DNA of 64,000 bases from contig NZ_CP035501.1 of the NCBI RefSeq assembly GCF_004135585.1, positions 62,001 through 126,000 of the forward strand. Reading direction: 5' to 3'. The notes beneath the pieces are model-generated. The model was not told the origin of the DNA. It worked only from the letters and a program-made list of their open reading frames with translations, and searched no databases. How positions within the stretch are numbered: the stretch's first letter is position 1; every line of letters starts with the position of its first letter. Shown one piece after another: positions 18,504-27,071 of the stretch. A program made the translations under genes and the position numbers. This stretch comes from Sphingosinicella sp. BN140058. GTDB lineage: Bacteria > Pseudomonadota > Alphaproteobacteria > Sphingomonadales > Sphingomonadaceae.

Positions 18504-18956
18504 GTGACCTCCGCTTTTCTCGCGGTTCTGCCAGAGTGGCAGTGCCTCGCCTGGGTGGGCTTGGTCAGACGGCATAATAGGTGATGTCGAAATTCTCCAC
18601 TTCCGAAACGGCTGGGTTCCGATGACCGTGCATCCATTGGGTTCTTCGGATGAAGGTGGCCGCCACCTTCAAGTGCTCAGCTTTTGCATCTGGCGGCGAA
18701 GACCGAGTTGCTGATCTGTCACCGGAACCCCGATAAGGATGCTGGACTGGACTGCACCCCTTGAGTGAGACAGTCTAATTGAGTGACACGTCCTGGAAGG
18801 AGGATCGTGTCGGATCAAGGCACACTGCCGGCGAAGCCCTGACCGGCCGCGCCCTAGTGCCGCAGAAGCTTGGGCCGAAGGCCAAGATCACTGCATTTGA
18901 TAAATTGGTGCGGTAACCGCTGGAAATTCGGTATCTTTCGTCGCGCAATAAAGAGA
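18504..18956. other. Gene-free stretch with a repeat and a possible insertion-sequence relic
   Basis: 18642-18695 contains GGATGAAGGTGGCCGCCACCTTCAAGTGCT, related to 25573-25605 (GGATGAAGGCGGCTGCGACATTCAAGTGCT). Further on, TTGAGTGAGACA and TTGAGTGACACG form a short direct repeat near 18762-18790, after CTGCACCCC, a combination that resembles IS3-type termini; no transposase frame survives. The relic reading is weak. Confidence 0.35.
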
Positions 18957-19838
18957 TCATTCCATTAGTGCCGCGAAGTCATCGCTGTTGTCGATCACTC
19001 GATTGACCCTAACCATCTTCAAGCGGCCCGAGCGGCTCTCAATGCGGAAACCGTAGACAACCACCACGGCGCGAGGATCGTTTTGCTGAGCGGCGTTCAT
19101 CTGCAAACTTCGTGTGATCAAACCAATAATTGCGGAAGTGCGAGCCCGCTCATCAAGCTCGAAAGGAATGGGACGCTGCTCCTCAATGACGAACAATCGA
19201 CCCTTGAACGTGTTCATGTTGTAACTCGACACGACGCCTACAATTCCGTCTTCCTCCTCGCTCCTGATAGATTGCATTAGGTACTCGTAGGTGAGAACGC
19301 TCATGTCCGGGCCAAGCTTGCGAGGCGCTCCGGATGGGCTATGATCAAAAAGCGCAGCGCTTGTAGCGGTCTTTGAGGCAACGATGGGACGGTGCATGTC
19401 AGCTATGCTGGTCTCCGTCTTCTCCATCGCGCTGTTGATCTTTTGCTTGGTAATGCCTTTCGCCGCAAGCTTTTCCGCATGCAACTGCTGAAGCGTCTTA
19501 TCGTAATCAGCATGGAAGCCCATAGTTTCGTAAAGCACGTAGTCGTAAATCGAAGTGACCACGTGACCAACGGGCGAATCCTTGCCGACAGATCCCACGG
19601 CAAAGGCCGCGCCAACGATTGCGGCAACCACCTTCCAACTACCCTCTTCCGGTGCGTGAATGAGAATCTGCGCATCGCGCAGGGCCGTGGCTTGCGTGAT
19701 CACTTCGCCGTGGAGGGCAAGGTGCGTCACGAGTGCCAAAGATCGCTCGAAGCCTGCGAGCGCGCGAGCCGCATCATAGAAGTCGATAGCGTTCTGTGCT
19801 GCCAAAGCGCCGTCATAGCGAAGTGTGATTTCGATCAT
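18957..19838 (-). CDS. Unrecognised 293-residue protein
   Basis: I do not recognise the family. The N-terminus (EITLRYDGALAAQNAIDFYDAARALAGFERSL) looks like an alternating strand-helix domain; a weakly hydrophobic, Ala/Val/Gly-rich segment (about 72-88, WKVVAAIVGAAFAVGS) may be a membrane helix or loop; residues 115-150 are charged helix; the C-terminal third (about 185-293) is rich in strands. The ATG opens directly after a short AT-rich leader. Neighbours are the zinc-ribbon pair and a frameshifted NTF2-like gene. The lower GC and isolation suggest an acquired gene, possibly in an accessory or defence island. Confidence 0.6.
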   Translation of the reverse strand: MIEITLRYDGALAAQNAIDFYDAARALAGFERSLALVTHLALHGEVITQATALRDAQILIHAPEEGSWKVVAAIVGAAFAVGSVGKDSPVGHVVTSIYDYVLYETMGFHADYDKTLQQLHAEKLAAKGITKQKINSAMEKTETSIADMHRPIVASKTATSAALFDHSPSGAPRKLGPDMSVLTYEYLMQSIRSEEEDGIVGVVSSYNMNTFKGRLFVIEEQRPIPFELDERARTSAIIGLITRSLQMNAAQQNDPRAVVVVYGFRIESRSGRLKMVRVNRVIDNSDDFAALME

Positions 19839-19958
19839 TGAGCCCCCTGCACCCTGCCGGTCGAGGCTATAGCCTCACCTGTAGGTTCGCAAGGTGATGG
19901 CCGGAAAGCTTGCTTTCCCCTGAGCGTCGCGCCAGGCAATGCTGGGTGCTTCGACGGT

Positions 19959-19990
19959 GACAGGTGCGACAACCCCTAAACAGCATTTGG
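19959..19990 (+). promoter_or_regulatory. 32-base shared upstream motif, copy 1
   Basis: GACAGGTGCGACAACCCCTAAACAGC-ATTTGG. The same motif occurs at 23958-23989 and 24952-24984. In each case an exported-protein gene on the same strand starts 157-176 bases further on. Promoter, operator or transposable-element end are all possible. Confidence 0.55.
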
Positions 19991-20116
19991 TTCTGGGCCT
20001 TGCCTTCTGCGTAAGCGACGCATCCGCCAGAGCGCATCCTGCAATTTCGTTCAAGACCGGTAACGCCTTCCTGCGCGATCTCCCGCTTGTCCGTTCCCGG
20101 ACGAAGGAGAGAGCAA

Positions 20117-20547
20117 ATGCTGCGATTTTCGACGGTGGCTGCGATGTTCATGTTTGTCTGCGCAAGCTCGGCGCCCGCGCAATCGCCACTTACGCCCGAG
20201 GCGACCGCCCCCGAAGCCGTCGTAAGGGCCTATACGGACGCGGCCAACACGGGCGATCTGGAGCGGTTCCTCAGCCTCTACCATCCGGACGTTCGCAAAT
20301 ATCGCTCCCCGGCGAGCTGGCGTCGGAAGGCCTCGCCCACGACCGGCAGACCTATGCCAAGTCCTTTGCCGCGAACCCCCATCTGCATGTCGAGACGCTC
20401 GCGCGCATGACCCTCGGCGACAAGGTCGTCGTCCACGATCGCGTGACCGGCCTGGCGGGCGGAAAGACGGCCGAAGAGATTACCGCCTATCAGGTCGAGA
20501 ACGGCCTGATCACCAACATCGTCTATCTCGAGCGCGTCGCGCGTTGA
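20117..20547 (+). pseudogene. NTF2/SnoaL-like exported protein, frameshifted copy
   Basis: This is a close duplicate of the intact gene at 25109-25534. Reading starts MLRFSTVAAMFMFVCASSAPAQS (signal peptide) and continues in frame to VRKYR near codon 64. There the copy has CGCTCCCCGGCGAGC where the intact copy has CGCTTCTCCGGCCAGC: one base is missing at about 20305-20310. Downstream, another frame restores the family sequence (GELASEGLAHDRQTYAKSF... to VYLERVAR). The upstream 150 bases, including GACGAAGGAGAGAGCA before the ATG, are also duplicated. A sequencing error could mimic this. Confidence 0.8.
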
Positions 20548-20676
20548 GGCGAGACGTGCCTACGGCCGCTGTGGCCGACGCGGCGCTAATCACCGGCAGT
20601 GGCTCTGGGGGGGCCGGGTCGAAGTCCACCCAGGGTAATCAGGGTGGCAGCTCACCTTCGCTCACCTTCGCGCTCC

Positions 20677-20742
20677 CCAGCGCCGCCCACGCAGCGAGCA
20701 AGTGCGCGCTGCGGCAGGCGAGACATAAGACGAACTTCCGAT
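20677..20742 (+). pseudogene. Relic of an Lrp/AsnC C-terminus
   Basis: One frame reads LPSAAHAASKCALRQARHKTNF, matching the end of the window's own Lrp gene (HPSVAHAASNFALRQVKYTTE) at most positions. No helix-turn-helix part is present upstream, so this is at most a fragment of a duplicated or decayed Lrp-family gene. The rest of the 20548-20912 gap shows nothing I can name. Confidence 0.45.
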
Positions 20743-20912
20743 GCAGGGCACCGGCCACCTGCCGTTGCCCCGCGGCAGGCCGAAGCCCGCGATCGCCCGA
20801 AGTGGGATCGAGCGCCCGAAATATGGTTTCCGGCGCCTCCACACTTCCGAGGGGGTGAACAACCTCGTCGCTTGGCGGTTGTGGTCGATCGAACGCCAGC
20901 GAGCGAGGGCAC

Positions 20913-22220
20913 GTGACGGACAATATTCGGGAACCTCTGGAAGCCGACACGCAGGTCGAAGCGCCGCCGCCCAGGGCAGGCCTGGTCAAGGTGATCGGCT
21001 CCAGCGTGATCACCGGCGCCGCCGACGACGATCCGTCCGCGATCGGGACCTATGCCAGTGCCGGTGCCCGCTACGGCCTCGGCTTCCTGTGGATCGCCCC
21101 CGTTCTGCTGCCGATGATGTACGTCGTCGTCTACCTGTCCGCCAAGATCGGCCAAGTCTATGGCAAGGGCCTGTTCGCCTGCATCCGGGATCAGTTTCCG
21201 AGGTGGGTCCTGATGCCGATGGTCGTCCTCGCCTTCACCGGAAACATCATCGAGGCCGCCGCGGATCTCGGCGGCATTGGCGCGGCGCTCAATTTGCTCA
21301 TTCCCATCCCGATCCCGTTGATCGTGATCGGCACGGCGGCGATCATCTTCACCATCCAATATTTCGGATCGTACACGCTCATCCGCCAGATCTTCCGGTG
21401 GCTTGCGCTCATCCTCTTCGCCTATGTGGTCGCCGCGATCATGGCGCGCCCAGATCCGCTGGAAGTGCTCCGGGCCACGTTCGTCCCGCGTATCGAATTC
21501 TCGGCCGAATTTCTCTCGCTGGTCGTCGCCTGCATCGGCACGGCCCTCTCCGCTTATGTCTACACCTGGCAGTCCAACCAGGAAGTCGAGGAGCAGATCG
21601 CGATCGGACGGCGCCAGCTCTGGCAGCGCAAGGGCGCGAGCCGCAAGGAGATGAAGGCGACGAGCCGTGACGTTCTGATCGGGATGATCTTCTCCAACCT
21701 GATCCTCTATTTCATCATCATGTCCACCGGCCTCACCTTGCATCCGGCCGGCCAGACCGAGATCGAAACCGCCGCCCAGGCTGCCGCGGCACTCGAGCCG
21801 CTCGCCGGCGAGGCCGCCAAATACCTCTTCGCCGCGGGCGTCGTCGGGGTCGGCTTTCTCGCCGTTCCGGTGATGACCACGGGGGCCGCATACGATGTCG
21901 TGCAGGGACTTGGCCGAGAGGGCAGCCTTCACGATCAGCCTGACCAGAACAGGCTCTTCTACGCCATCATCGCCCTCGTCACCGCCGCGGCGGTCGGCAT
22001 GAACTTCCTCGGCTTCAATCCGATGAAGGCCCTCGTCTGGTCGGGGATCGTGCAGGGCTTCTCGGTCCCGCCGCTGCTGTTGTTGATGATGCTGCTGACC
22101 AACAGCCGCACGGTGGTCGGCGCCCGCACCAACGGGCGCGTCACCAACATCTTGGGCTGGGCGACAACCTTGATCACCTTCCTGTGCACCGCGTCGCTCG
22201 TCGTGACCTGGTTCATGTGA
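20913..22220 (+). CDS. Nramp-superfamily metal-transporter-like protein
   Basis: A 435-residue multi-span membrane protein of the Nramp fold: about 11 hydrophobic segments, with AADDDPSAIGTYASAGARYG in TM1 and ACIGTALSAYVYTWQSNQEVEEQ in TM6. Canonical Mn/Fe Nramps carry DPGN in TM1 and MPH in TM6; here TM1 reads DDPSAIG and the TM6 Met-Pro-His is absent. It therefore belongs to a divergent Nramp-related group whose substrate I cannot assign. GTG start with AGGGC upstream. A small two-helix protein overlaps its stop (TGATG) and is probably co-expressed. Confidence 0.8.
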   Translation: MTDNIREPLEADTQVEAPPPRAGLVKVIGSSVITGAADDDPSAIGTYASAGARYGLGFLWIAPVLLPMMYVVVYLSAKIGQVYGKGLFACIRDQFPRWVLMPMVVLAFTGNIIEAAADLGGIGAALNLLIPIPIPLIVIGTAAIIFTIQYFGSYTLIRQIFRWLALILFAYVVAAIMARPDPLEVLRATFVPRIEFSAEFLSLVVACIGTALSAYVYTWQSNQEVEEQIAIGRRQLWQRKGASRKEMKATSRDVLIGMIFSNLILYFIIMSTGLTLHPAGQTEIETAAQAAAALEPLAGEAAKYLFAAGVVGVGFLAVPVMTTGAAYDVVQGLGREGSLHDQPDQNRLFYAIIALVTAAAVGMNFLGFNPMKALVWSGIVQGFSVPPLLLLMMLLTNSRTVVGARTNGRVTNILGWATTLITFLCTASLVVTWFM

Positions 22221-22417
22221 TGCCGGCCGGCCCGGCCTTCAGGCGGAGCATCGTCGTCTCGGGCCTGCTGATGCTGATCGGCATCGCGATGCTGCTCGGC
22301 GGGGCAATTCGCGGCCAGGCACCTCTCTGGTGGACGCGATCCGGAGCGCTGCTGATGGTCGCCGGTGCGTTCGTCGAAATCCTGGCAGTTGCGCGTCATG
22401 CGCGATCGAGGCGGTGA
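22220..22417 (+). CDS. Small two-helix membrane protein
   Basis: A 65-residue protein with two hydrophobic spans (IVVSGLLMLIGIAMLLGGAI and SGALLMVAGAFVEILAV) and an Arg-rich C-terminus. The ATG overlaps the TGA of the Nramp-like gene, which is the main evidence that it is real and coupled. It could be an accessory subunit of the transporter. No family recognised. Confidence 0.6.
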   Translation: MPAGPAFRRSIVVSGLLMLIGIAMLLGGAIRGQAPLWWTRSGALLMVAGAFVEILAVARHARSRR

Positions 22418-22606
22418 GCGCCATCGCTCACCCCAGCCATAGAATGCCACAGCCGGGTTCCCGGCACAGGGCGAGGCCCGCAGACGCCAGCACGGTCCGC
22501 GAGGCCGTTTGCCCGCTGATCCCCAACAGAGATGTAGAAGAACGCCGGAACGATCAGAAATCAAACCACACATTCGCGCGCTTGCCCGCCGCTTCGTCGC
22601 CGGCTC

Positions 22607-23638
22607 CTACCGGCCGGCCTCACCCACCTTCCCGACCCGAGCGGCGACAAAGGCGGCGGCCCCGATTGCCGCAGCAGCCCCCAGCCACATTCCGCGCGAA
22701 GGCTTCTGCAGCGCCACCGCGACGCTCGTCCTGCGAACCCAATCCTTCTGCGTGCCTTGCACCTCGCCATCGGCCTTGGGCCGGTAGAGGTTGTTGCGCA
22801 TCGCCGGGTCGCCGGGGTCGCGCGGTTCCTGCTGCATGCGCGTGCCGATCGCCTCCATCACCAGGTCGGTGATCCGCGGCGCGAGCTGGCCGATGAGGGC
22901 GGCCGCGACCCCGCCCCCGCCGACATAGATGGACCGCTTGCGGTGGCTGCACGCGAACAGGATCGCGTCGGCGATTATGTCCGGGTGATAGAGCGGCTGC
23001 GGGATGCGCGGCGGGTTGTCCATGTAGTTGCGGGCATGCTCGGGATAGGGCGTGCCGCAGCCGCCCGGCTTGACCAGGGTCACCGAAATGCCGGCGCGCT
23101 GATGCTCGAGCTCCATCCGCAGGGTGTCGGTGAGCCCCTGAATGGCGTGCTTGCTGGCCGAATAGGGGCCCTGCTGGATGATCGCCCGGTCGCCCAGGAT
23201 CGAGCCGACGTTGACGATCGCGCCGCCGCCCCGCGCCTTCAGATGCCGTGCGGCCGCGAGGCAGGCGTAGAGGGTCCCGAAATAATTTACGGCGAAGATC
23301 CGCTCATGGTCCTCCACTGGAACCTGCTCGAGCGTCCCGTAGACGCCCGCCGCGGCATTGTTGACCCAGCTGTCGAATCCGCCGAACATTTCGGTCGCCC
23401 TGGCGACGATCTCTTCCGCCGCGCCGCGCGCCGCGACGTCCACCGCGACGCTCGTCGCCCGGCCGCCCGAGGCGACGATGTCGCGCTCGATCCGCGCCAG
23501 GCTCCCGCCGTTCCGCGCCACCAGCACCACGGCGGCGCCGCGGCGCGCCGCCTCCAGCGCGGCGGCGAGGCCGTTGCCGCTGCTCGCTCCCGTGATGACG
23601 ATCGTCTGTTGGTCGATCGGCTTGAACCTGATGCGCAC
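22607..23638 (-). CDS. SDR-family oxidoreductase with C-terminal membrane helix
   Basis: A 343-residue short-chain dehydrogenase: NAD(P)-binding TGASSGNGLAAALE (about 17-30), VNNAAAG, catalytic serine in VNVGSILGDRA and Y-x3-K in GPYSASKHAIQG. After the normal SDR core (about 250 residues) comes a 90-residue extension ending in an Ala-rich hydrophobic helix (MWLGAAAAIGAAAFVAARV), so the enzyme may be membrane-tethered. GTG start with AGGAG eight bases upstream. Stands alone; substrate unknown. Confidence 0.85.
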   Translation of the reverse strand: MRIRFKPIDQQTIVITGASSGNGLAAALEAARRGAAVVLVARNGGSLARIERDIVASGGRATSVAVDVAARGAAEEIVARATEMFGGFDSWVNNAAAGVYGTLEQVPVEDHERIFAVNYFGTLYACLAAARHLKARGGGAIVNVGSILGDRAIIQQGPYSASKHAIQGLTDTLRMELEHQRAGISVTLVKPGGCGTPYPEHARNYMDNPPRIPQPLYHPDIIADAILFACSHRKRSIYVGGGGVAAALIGQLAPRITDLVMEAIGTRMQQEPRDPGDPAMRNNLYRPKADGEVQGTQKDWVRRTSVAVALQKPSRGMWLGAAAAIGAAAFVAARVGKVGEAGR

Positions 23639-24133
23639 GAAACTGTCTCCTGGCGTTGATCACGCCCGGTGGCGCTGCAAGCCTCAACGGGGCCGGCGCC
23701 GCGGAGTGCCCGACCGGGACCAAAGCCCGTATCGGGCATCGCCCGGCGAAATGGCGTTGGCCTCGCCCAGTGGCACGCCGCGCGATCGGCCCGGATGACC
23801 CGGCACCGCTTCCCCCGGTAACCAACGCGGCAGCAGGCGGTTGGTCTTGCCGAATGATAAGGTCTTGAGCGCGCCCCGCCCCTTCGTCACAACCGGAGGC
23901 ATCCTTGGGGGGAGCGCTCTATGTCCGGTCGGTTCGTCCTACCGTCGAGATTACGCGGACACGTACGAAAACCCCTAAACAGCTTTGGGTAAGGGGGCCC
24001 ACTGCCCAAGATGAGCGCCACTCCCGTTTCAAGCTTCATCGCCGGGAGCCAGGCAGACGGGATCGTCCTGCAACGACCGCTGCTCAGTTCGCCGGAGCAC
24101 CAATGCTTAACCAACGTCCGGTAGCGATGAAGC
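23639..24133. other. Intergenic stretch with the 32-base motif, copy 2
   Basis: 495 bases. The only clear element is the motif copy at 23958-23989 (GACACGTACGAAAACCCC then TAAACAGCTTTGGG). A small ACCAAC/GTTGGT inverted repeat lies near 23822-23846. No convincing gene. Confidence 0.5.
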
Positions 24134-24976
24134 ATGCGTGCGATCCTGCTTCTGCTGGTCATCTCCGCCTGCGCTCCCGTCGCTGAGCTTCGGGAGGCGC
24201 ACCAACGCGGCGACGTGGCGGCGACCGGCCCGGCCGATGCGCTGACTGCGCGGCTGTTCGATGAGATCGCACGCACCCTGCACCCGCTGGGCGACAACCG
24301 GCGATCGCTCGCGGCTGAGATTCCAATGCTCCACTTCGTGAGCGACGGCCGGCCGAGCGCAGAACCGGGCCTGTGCGAAGCCGACCACGTTCTCGTAGAC
24401 CTTCAGCCGCGGGCAACCGCCGCCAGGCTCCGCGTCAAGCAGCTGTCCGCTTCTCCAGTCTACTTTGCGCCTTCGCTCCCGCGGTTTATCGCGCAGCCGA
24501 GACGAGGATTGACGTCCCGGGAGGCGGAAGCGGATGCGGCGATCTGCAATTCTACCGATCCGCGCCGGCACAACCTGCTGTCAGCGCCGTCGGCGACCCT
24601 TGCCGCGCGCTCGATACGCGAAATTGCGCGTCTCGTTGAAGCCGTGAGGGCCGCCAAGCCACCTGAAAACCTGCTCTGCGGCGCCTTTGCTGTTGACCAG
24701 GTCAGCGACAGTCGCGCCTCGTGCCTGCAGGCGATTGCTGCGCTCACGCCCGTGGATCTGATCAAGATCGACCTATGCGCGGACACCCCACCGGGCACCT
24801 GCCTGATCGCCTCGAACCAGGTCGTGGCGATTCGCTTCGACGTGCCCGAGCCGAGTCTTTCGCCGAGGCGGGTCACCGTTGGGCCGGTTACCGAAGGCAT
24901 CATTGTGACGCGATCCGGATTTCCAAAAGGCACCTTACGGGGCCTTACCGGGACAGGTGCGAAAACCCTTAAATAG
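24134..24976 (+). CDS. Putative lipoprotein of unknown function
   Basis: A 280-residue frame starting MRAILLLLVISACAP, a short hydrophobic leader with a lipobox-like ISAC. The remainder is mixed alpha/beta without a motif I recognise; several cysteines (for example LLCGAF, IDLCADTPPGTC) would suit an exported disulfide protein. The final 8 or so codons lie inside the third copy of the 32-base motif, so its 3' end may have been created or replaced by that sequence. The start has only a weak ribosome site. Confidence 0.5.
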   Translation: MRAILLLLVISACAPVAELREAHQRGDVAATGPADALTARLFDEIARTLHPLGDNRRSLAAEIPMLHFVSDGRPSAEPGLCEADHVLVDLQPRATAARLRVKQLSASPVYFAPSLPRFIAQPRRGLTSREAEADAAICNSTDPRRHNLLSAPSATLAARSIREIARLVEAVRAAKPPENLLCGAFAVDQVSDSRASCLQAIAALTPVDLIKIDLCADTPPGTCLIASNQVVAIRFDVPEPSLSPRRVTVGPVTEGIIVTRSGFPKGTLRGLTGTGAKTLK

Positions 24977-24984
24977 CCTTGGGC
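24952..24984 (+). promoter_or_regulatory. 32-base shared upstream motif, copy 3
   Basis: GACAGGTGCGAAAACCC then TTAAATAGCCTTGGG. It overlaps the stop codon of the preceding lipoprotein frame and lies 157 bases before the intact NTF2-like gene. From here to the ATG the sequence parallels 19959-20116. Confidence 0.55.
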
Positions 24985-25108
24985 TCCGAGCCTTTCCTTT
25001 TGCCTCGGTGACGCATTCGCCGGAGCGCACCCGGCAATTTCGTTCAAGACCGGTGAGCGTTCCTGCGCGATCCCGCCGTCGTCCATTCCCGGACGAAGGA
25101 GAGAGCAG

Positions 25109-25534
25109 ATGGTGCGGTTTTCGACCGCGAGTGCAATGCTCATTTTTGTCTTGGCAGGCTCTGCGCCCGCGCAATCGCCGCCCGCGCCCTCCGCCGCCGA
25201 GGCCGTCGTGAAGGACTATACGGACGCGGCCAACAAAAGCGATCTGGAGCGCTTCCTCAGCCTCTACCATCCCGCGGTCCGCAAATATCGCTTCTCCGGC
25301 CAGCTGGCGTCGGAAGGCCTCGCGCACAATCGGCAGGCTTATGCCAAATCCTTTACCGCCAACCCCGATCTGCATGTCGAGAAGCTCGCGGTCATGACCT
25401 TCGGCGACAAGGTCGTCGCCTACAATCGCGTCACCGGCCTGGCCGGCGGAAAGACGGCAGACGAGATTACCGCCTACCAGGTCGAGAACGGGCTGATCAC
25501 CAACATCGTTTATATCGAGCGCATCGGCCGTTGA
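25109..25534 (+). CDS. NTF2/SnoaL-like exported protein, intact copy
   Basis: A 141-residue protein with a cleavable signal peptide (about 1-22, ending GSAPAQS) and a cone-shaped NTF2-like domain: AAEAVVKDYTDAANKSDLERFLSLY near the N-terminus and VENGLITNIVYIERIGR at the end. Such proteins (SnoaL-like, nuclear transport factor 2 family) bind small ligands or act as isomerases; nothing here fixes the substrate. AAGGAGAGAGCAG precedes the ATG. A frameshifted duplicate with conserved upstream DNA is at 20117-20547. Confidence 0.75.
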   Translation: MVRFSTASAMLIFVLAGSAPAQSPPAPSAAEAVVKDYTDAANKSDLERFLSLYHPAVRKYRFSGQLASEGLAHNRQAYAKSFTANPDLHVEKLAVMTFGDKVVAYNRVTGLAGGKTADEITAYQVENGLITNIVYIERIGR

Positions 25535-25649
25535 GGCGAGACAGGCTTTTGGAGGCATCGATTCCATTCGCCGGATGAAGGCGGCTGCGACATTCAAGTG
25601 CTGGAGTCATACATTTGGCGTACGGTACCGAGCGGCTGCACTGTCACCC

Positions 25650-27071
25650 TCACCCTGAGCAATAGGGTTGCTCTCTCACCCAGGCGGCAATATCCTCCCG
25701 TGATGTGGCCTTCCTGAATGGCCCCCAATATGCCGCGGCGCCTCGCCATTTCTGACCTTCCTTCTTTGCGATCGCTCGCGCGGTCGGAACAAGCCGGTTC
25801 AAAATGCGAACTCCACATCTGAGATTGACATTGGGTTCATGAAGCTTCGCTGCGGAGTCGACGTCGCAGCCGTAAGCGCGTGCGCTCTCGTAGGAAAGCT
25901 GTAGGAGGCCACGACTGACAACGTACTGCCCAGTAGAATCTTTGAAGCTCTCCCGGTACCGCTCGGTTGGTCGATAATTACTTTCACGTTTTGCAAGAGA
26001 TGACAATAGCGCGGCCCAGAAGATCTCTCGCTGCTCCTCATCTAAACGACGATAGTCCGGACAGTAGGTGCTGATGTCTGACGGCACGAAAGTCGCGGCG
26101 GTAAGCGCTTGCCCCAACTCTGAGACGGCTGTCATCAGAAAGGCTGACCATTGTGCCCGCTCGCCGCTGTCCCCCCATCGGCCAACGAACGATACCGACC
26201 TCACGGGCTGTGGTGCCGCGCTAACTTTCGGATCCGATGTCGTCGGGGCATTCGGTGTGAGTGCAGGAGTGACCGAAGGGGCGGCGGTGGTACCGAGCGA
26301 GGTTGGAAGAGTAGGCTGGGCCGACGCGACAGGATGGGTGCCCGGCGCTCCCCCTTGGCCTTGGCCTGTTCGCTTGTTCGTATCTTCGGTCTCCCTGTTG
26401 AGGCGCTCCCGTTGCTCTGCTGCGGACCGATTGAGAAGGTCCTGCATCCCTAGAAAGGAGCAGATGTTGGCATAGCGAAGGATGGCGCTTTGAGCCGTTG
26501 CATAGTCGGCTGGAAGCGTTGCGCCCGGTCCAAGGGTGCGCGCCCTAAAGCTGTCTTTGGCCGCGTGCACCAAGGATTGAACATTGCTGAGGTCCGCCGA
26601 CACCATGAACGCCGAGTCGTAGTGCCTCCAGGCAGAGTCGGCCAGACCAGTGGCGACCCCGACGGCTGTGACGGCATCTTTGCCCGCGTTTGCTAGATTG
26701 AGGAGGCTTTGAACAACCGTCCCCGCGTCATTTGTGATTGCCCGCCCGAAGCTCCGGCGCCGGTAAGCTTCGTCAGTCTTGGCTATGAACTGCTGACAAT
26801 AGAAATCTGATAGAAGAAAGCCGGCAGACAGATACAACCGCATTTTATATTCAGGAACATTGTAGTCAGCCGGGTTCTCTGAAGCTGCTGCAAGAACGGA
26901 ATACCATTTTTCGATGAAGTACACCTGTGGGCTAGTGGCCACGGCATCAATGGAGGGCGATGCGAACGGAGACGTCGGGTTCTTCGGCGTGCCAAGTGCG
27001 TGGTTAAGGTTGGTGCTCGTGCAACCCGATGCAATGAGCATAAGAGCGATTGTTGCCGCACATTTTGTCAT
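25650..27071 (-). CDS. Lipoprotein with lytic-transglycosylase-like C-terminus
   Basis: A 473-residue lipoprotein: signal peptide with lipobox IASGC, a helical region (about 50-210), a Thr/Pro/Ser/Ala-rich linker (about 220-290), and a C-terminal domain (about 330-473) with KRESNYRPTE, SRGLLQLSYESA and a cysteine-containing tail. The E-S-N-Y and G-L-L-Q-L-S patterns resemble the catalytic glutamate and GLMQ motifs of SLT lysozyme-like domains. It probably cleaves peptidoglycan from an outer- or inner-membrane anchor. Strong GGGGGGAGGC Shine-Dalgarno. Codon use is less GC-biased than the flanking operons. Confidence 0.7.
   Translation of the reverse strand: MTKCAATIALMLIASGCTSTNLNHALGTPKNPTSPFASPSIDAVATSPQVYFIEKWYSVLAAASENPADYNVPEYKMRLYLSAGFLLSDFYCQQFIAKTDEAYRRRSFGRAITNDAGTVVQSLLNLANAGKDAVTAVGVATGLADSAWRHYDSAFMVSADLSNVQSLVHAAKDSFRARTLGPGATLPADYATAQSAILRYANICSFLGMQDLLNRSAAEQRERLNRETEDTNKRTGQGQGGAPGTHPVASAQPTLPTSLGTTAAPSVTPALTPNAPTTSDPKVSAAPQPVRSVSFVGRWGDSGERAQWSAFLMTAVSELGQALTAATFVPSDISTYCPDYRRLDEEQREIFWAALLSSLAKRESNYRPTERYRESFKDSTGQYVVSRGLLQLSYESARAYGCDVDSAAKLHEPNVNLRCGVRILNRLVPTARAIAKKEGQKWRGAAAYWGPFRKATSREDIAAWVREQPYCSG

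Noticed and set aside
18746..18830. IS3-type insertion-sequence end
   Set aside because: Only a CTGCACCCC match and a short direct repeat; no transposase frame or second end, so noted as a weak relic, not called as a mobile element.
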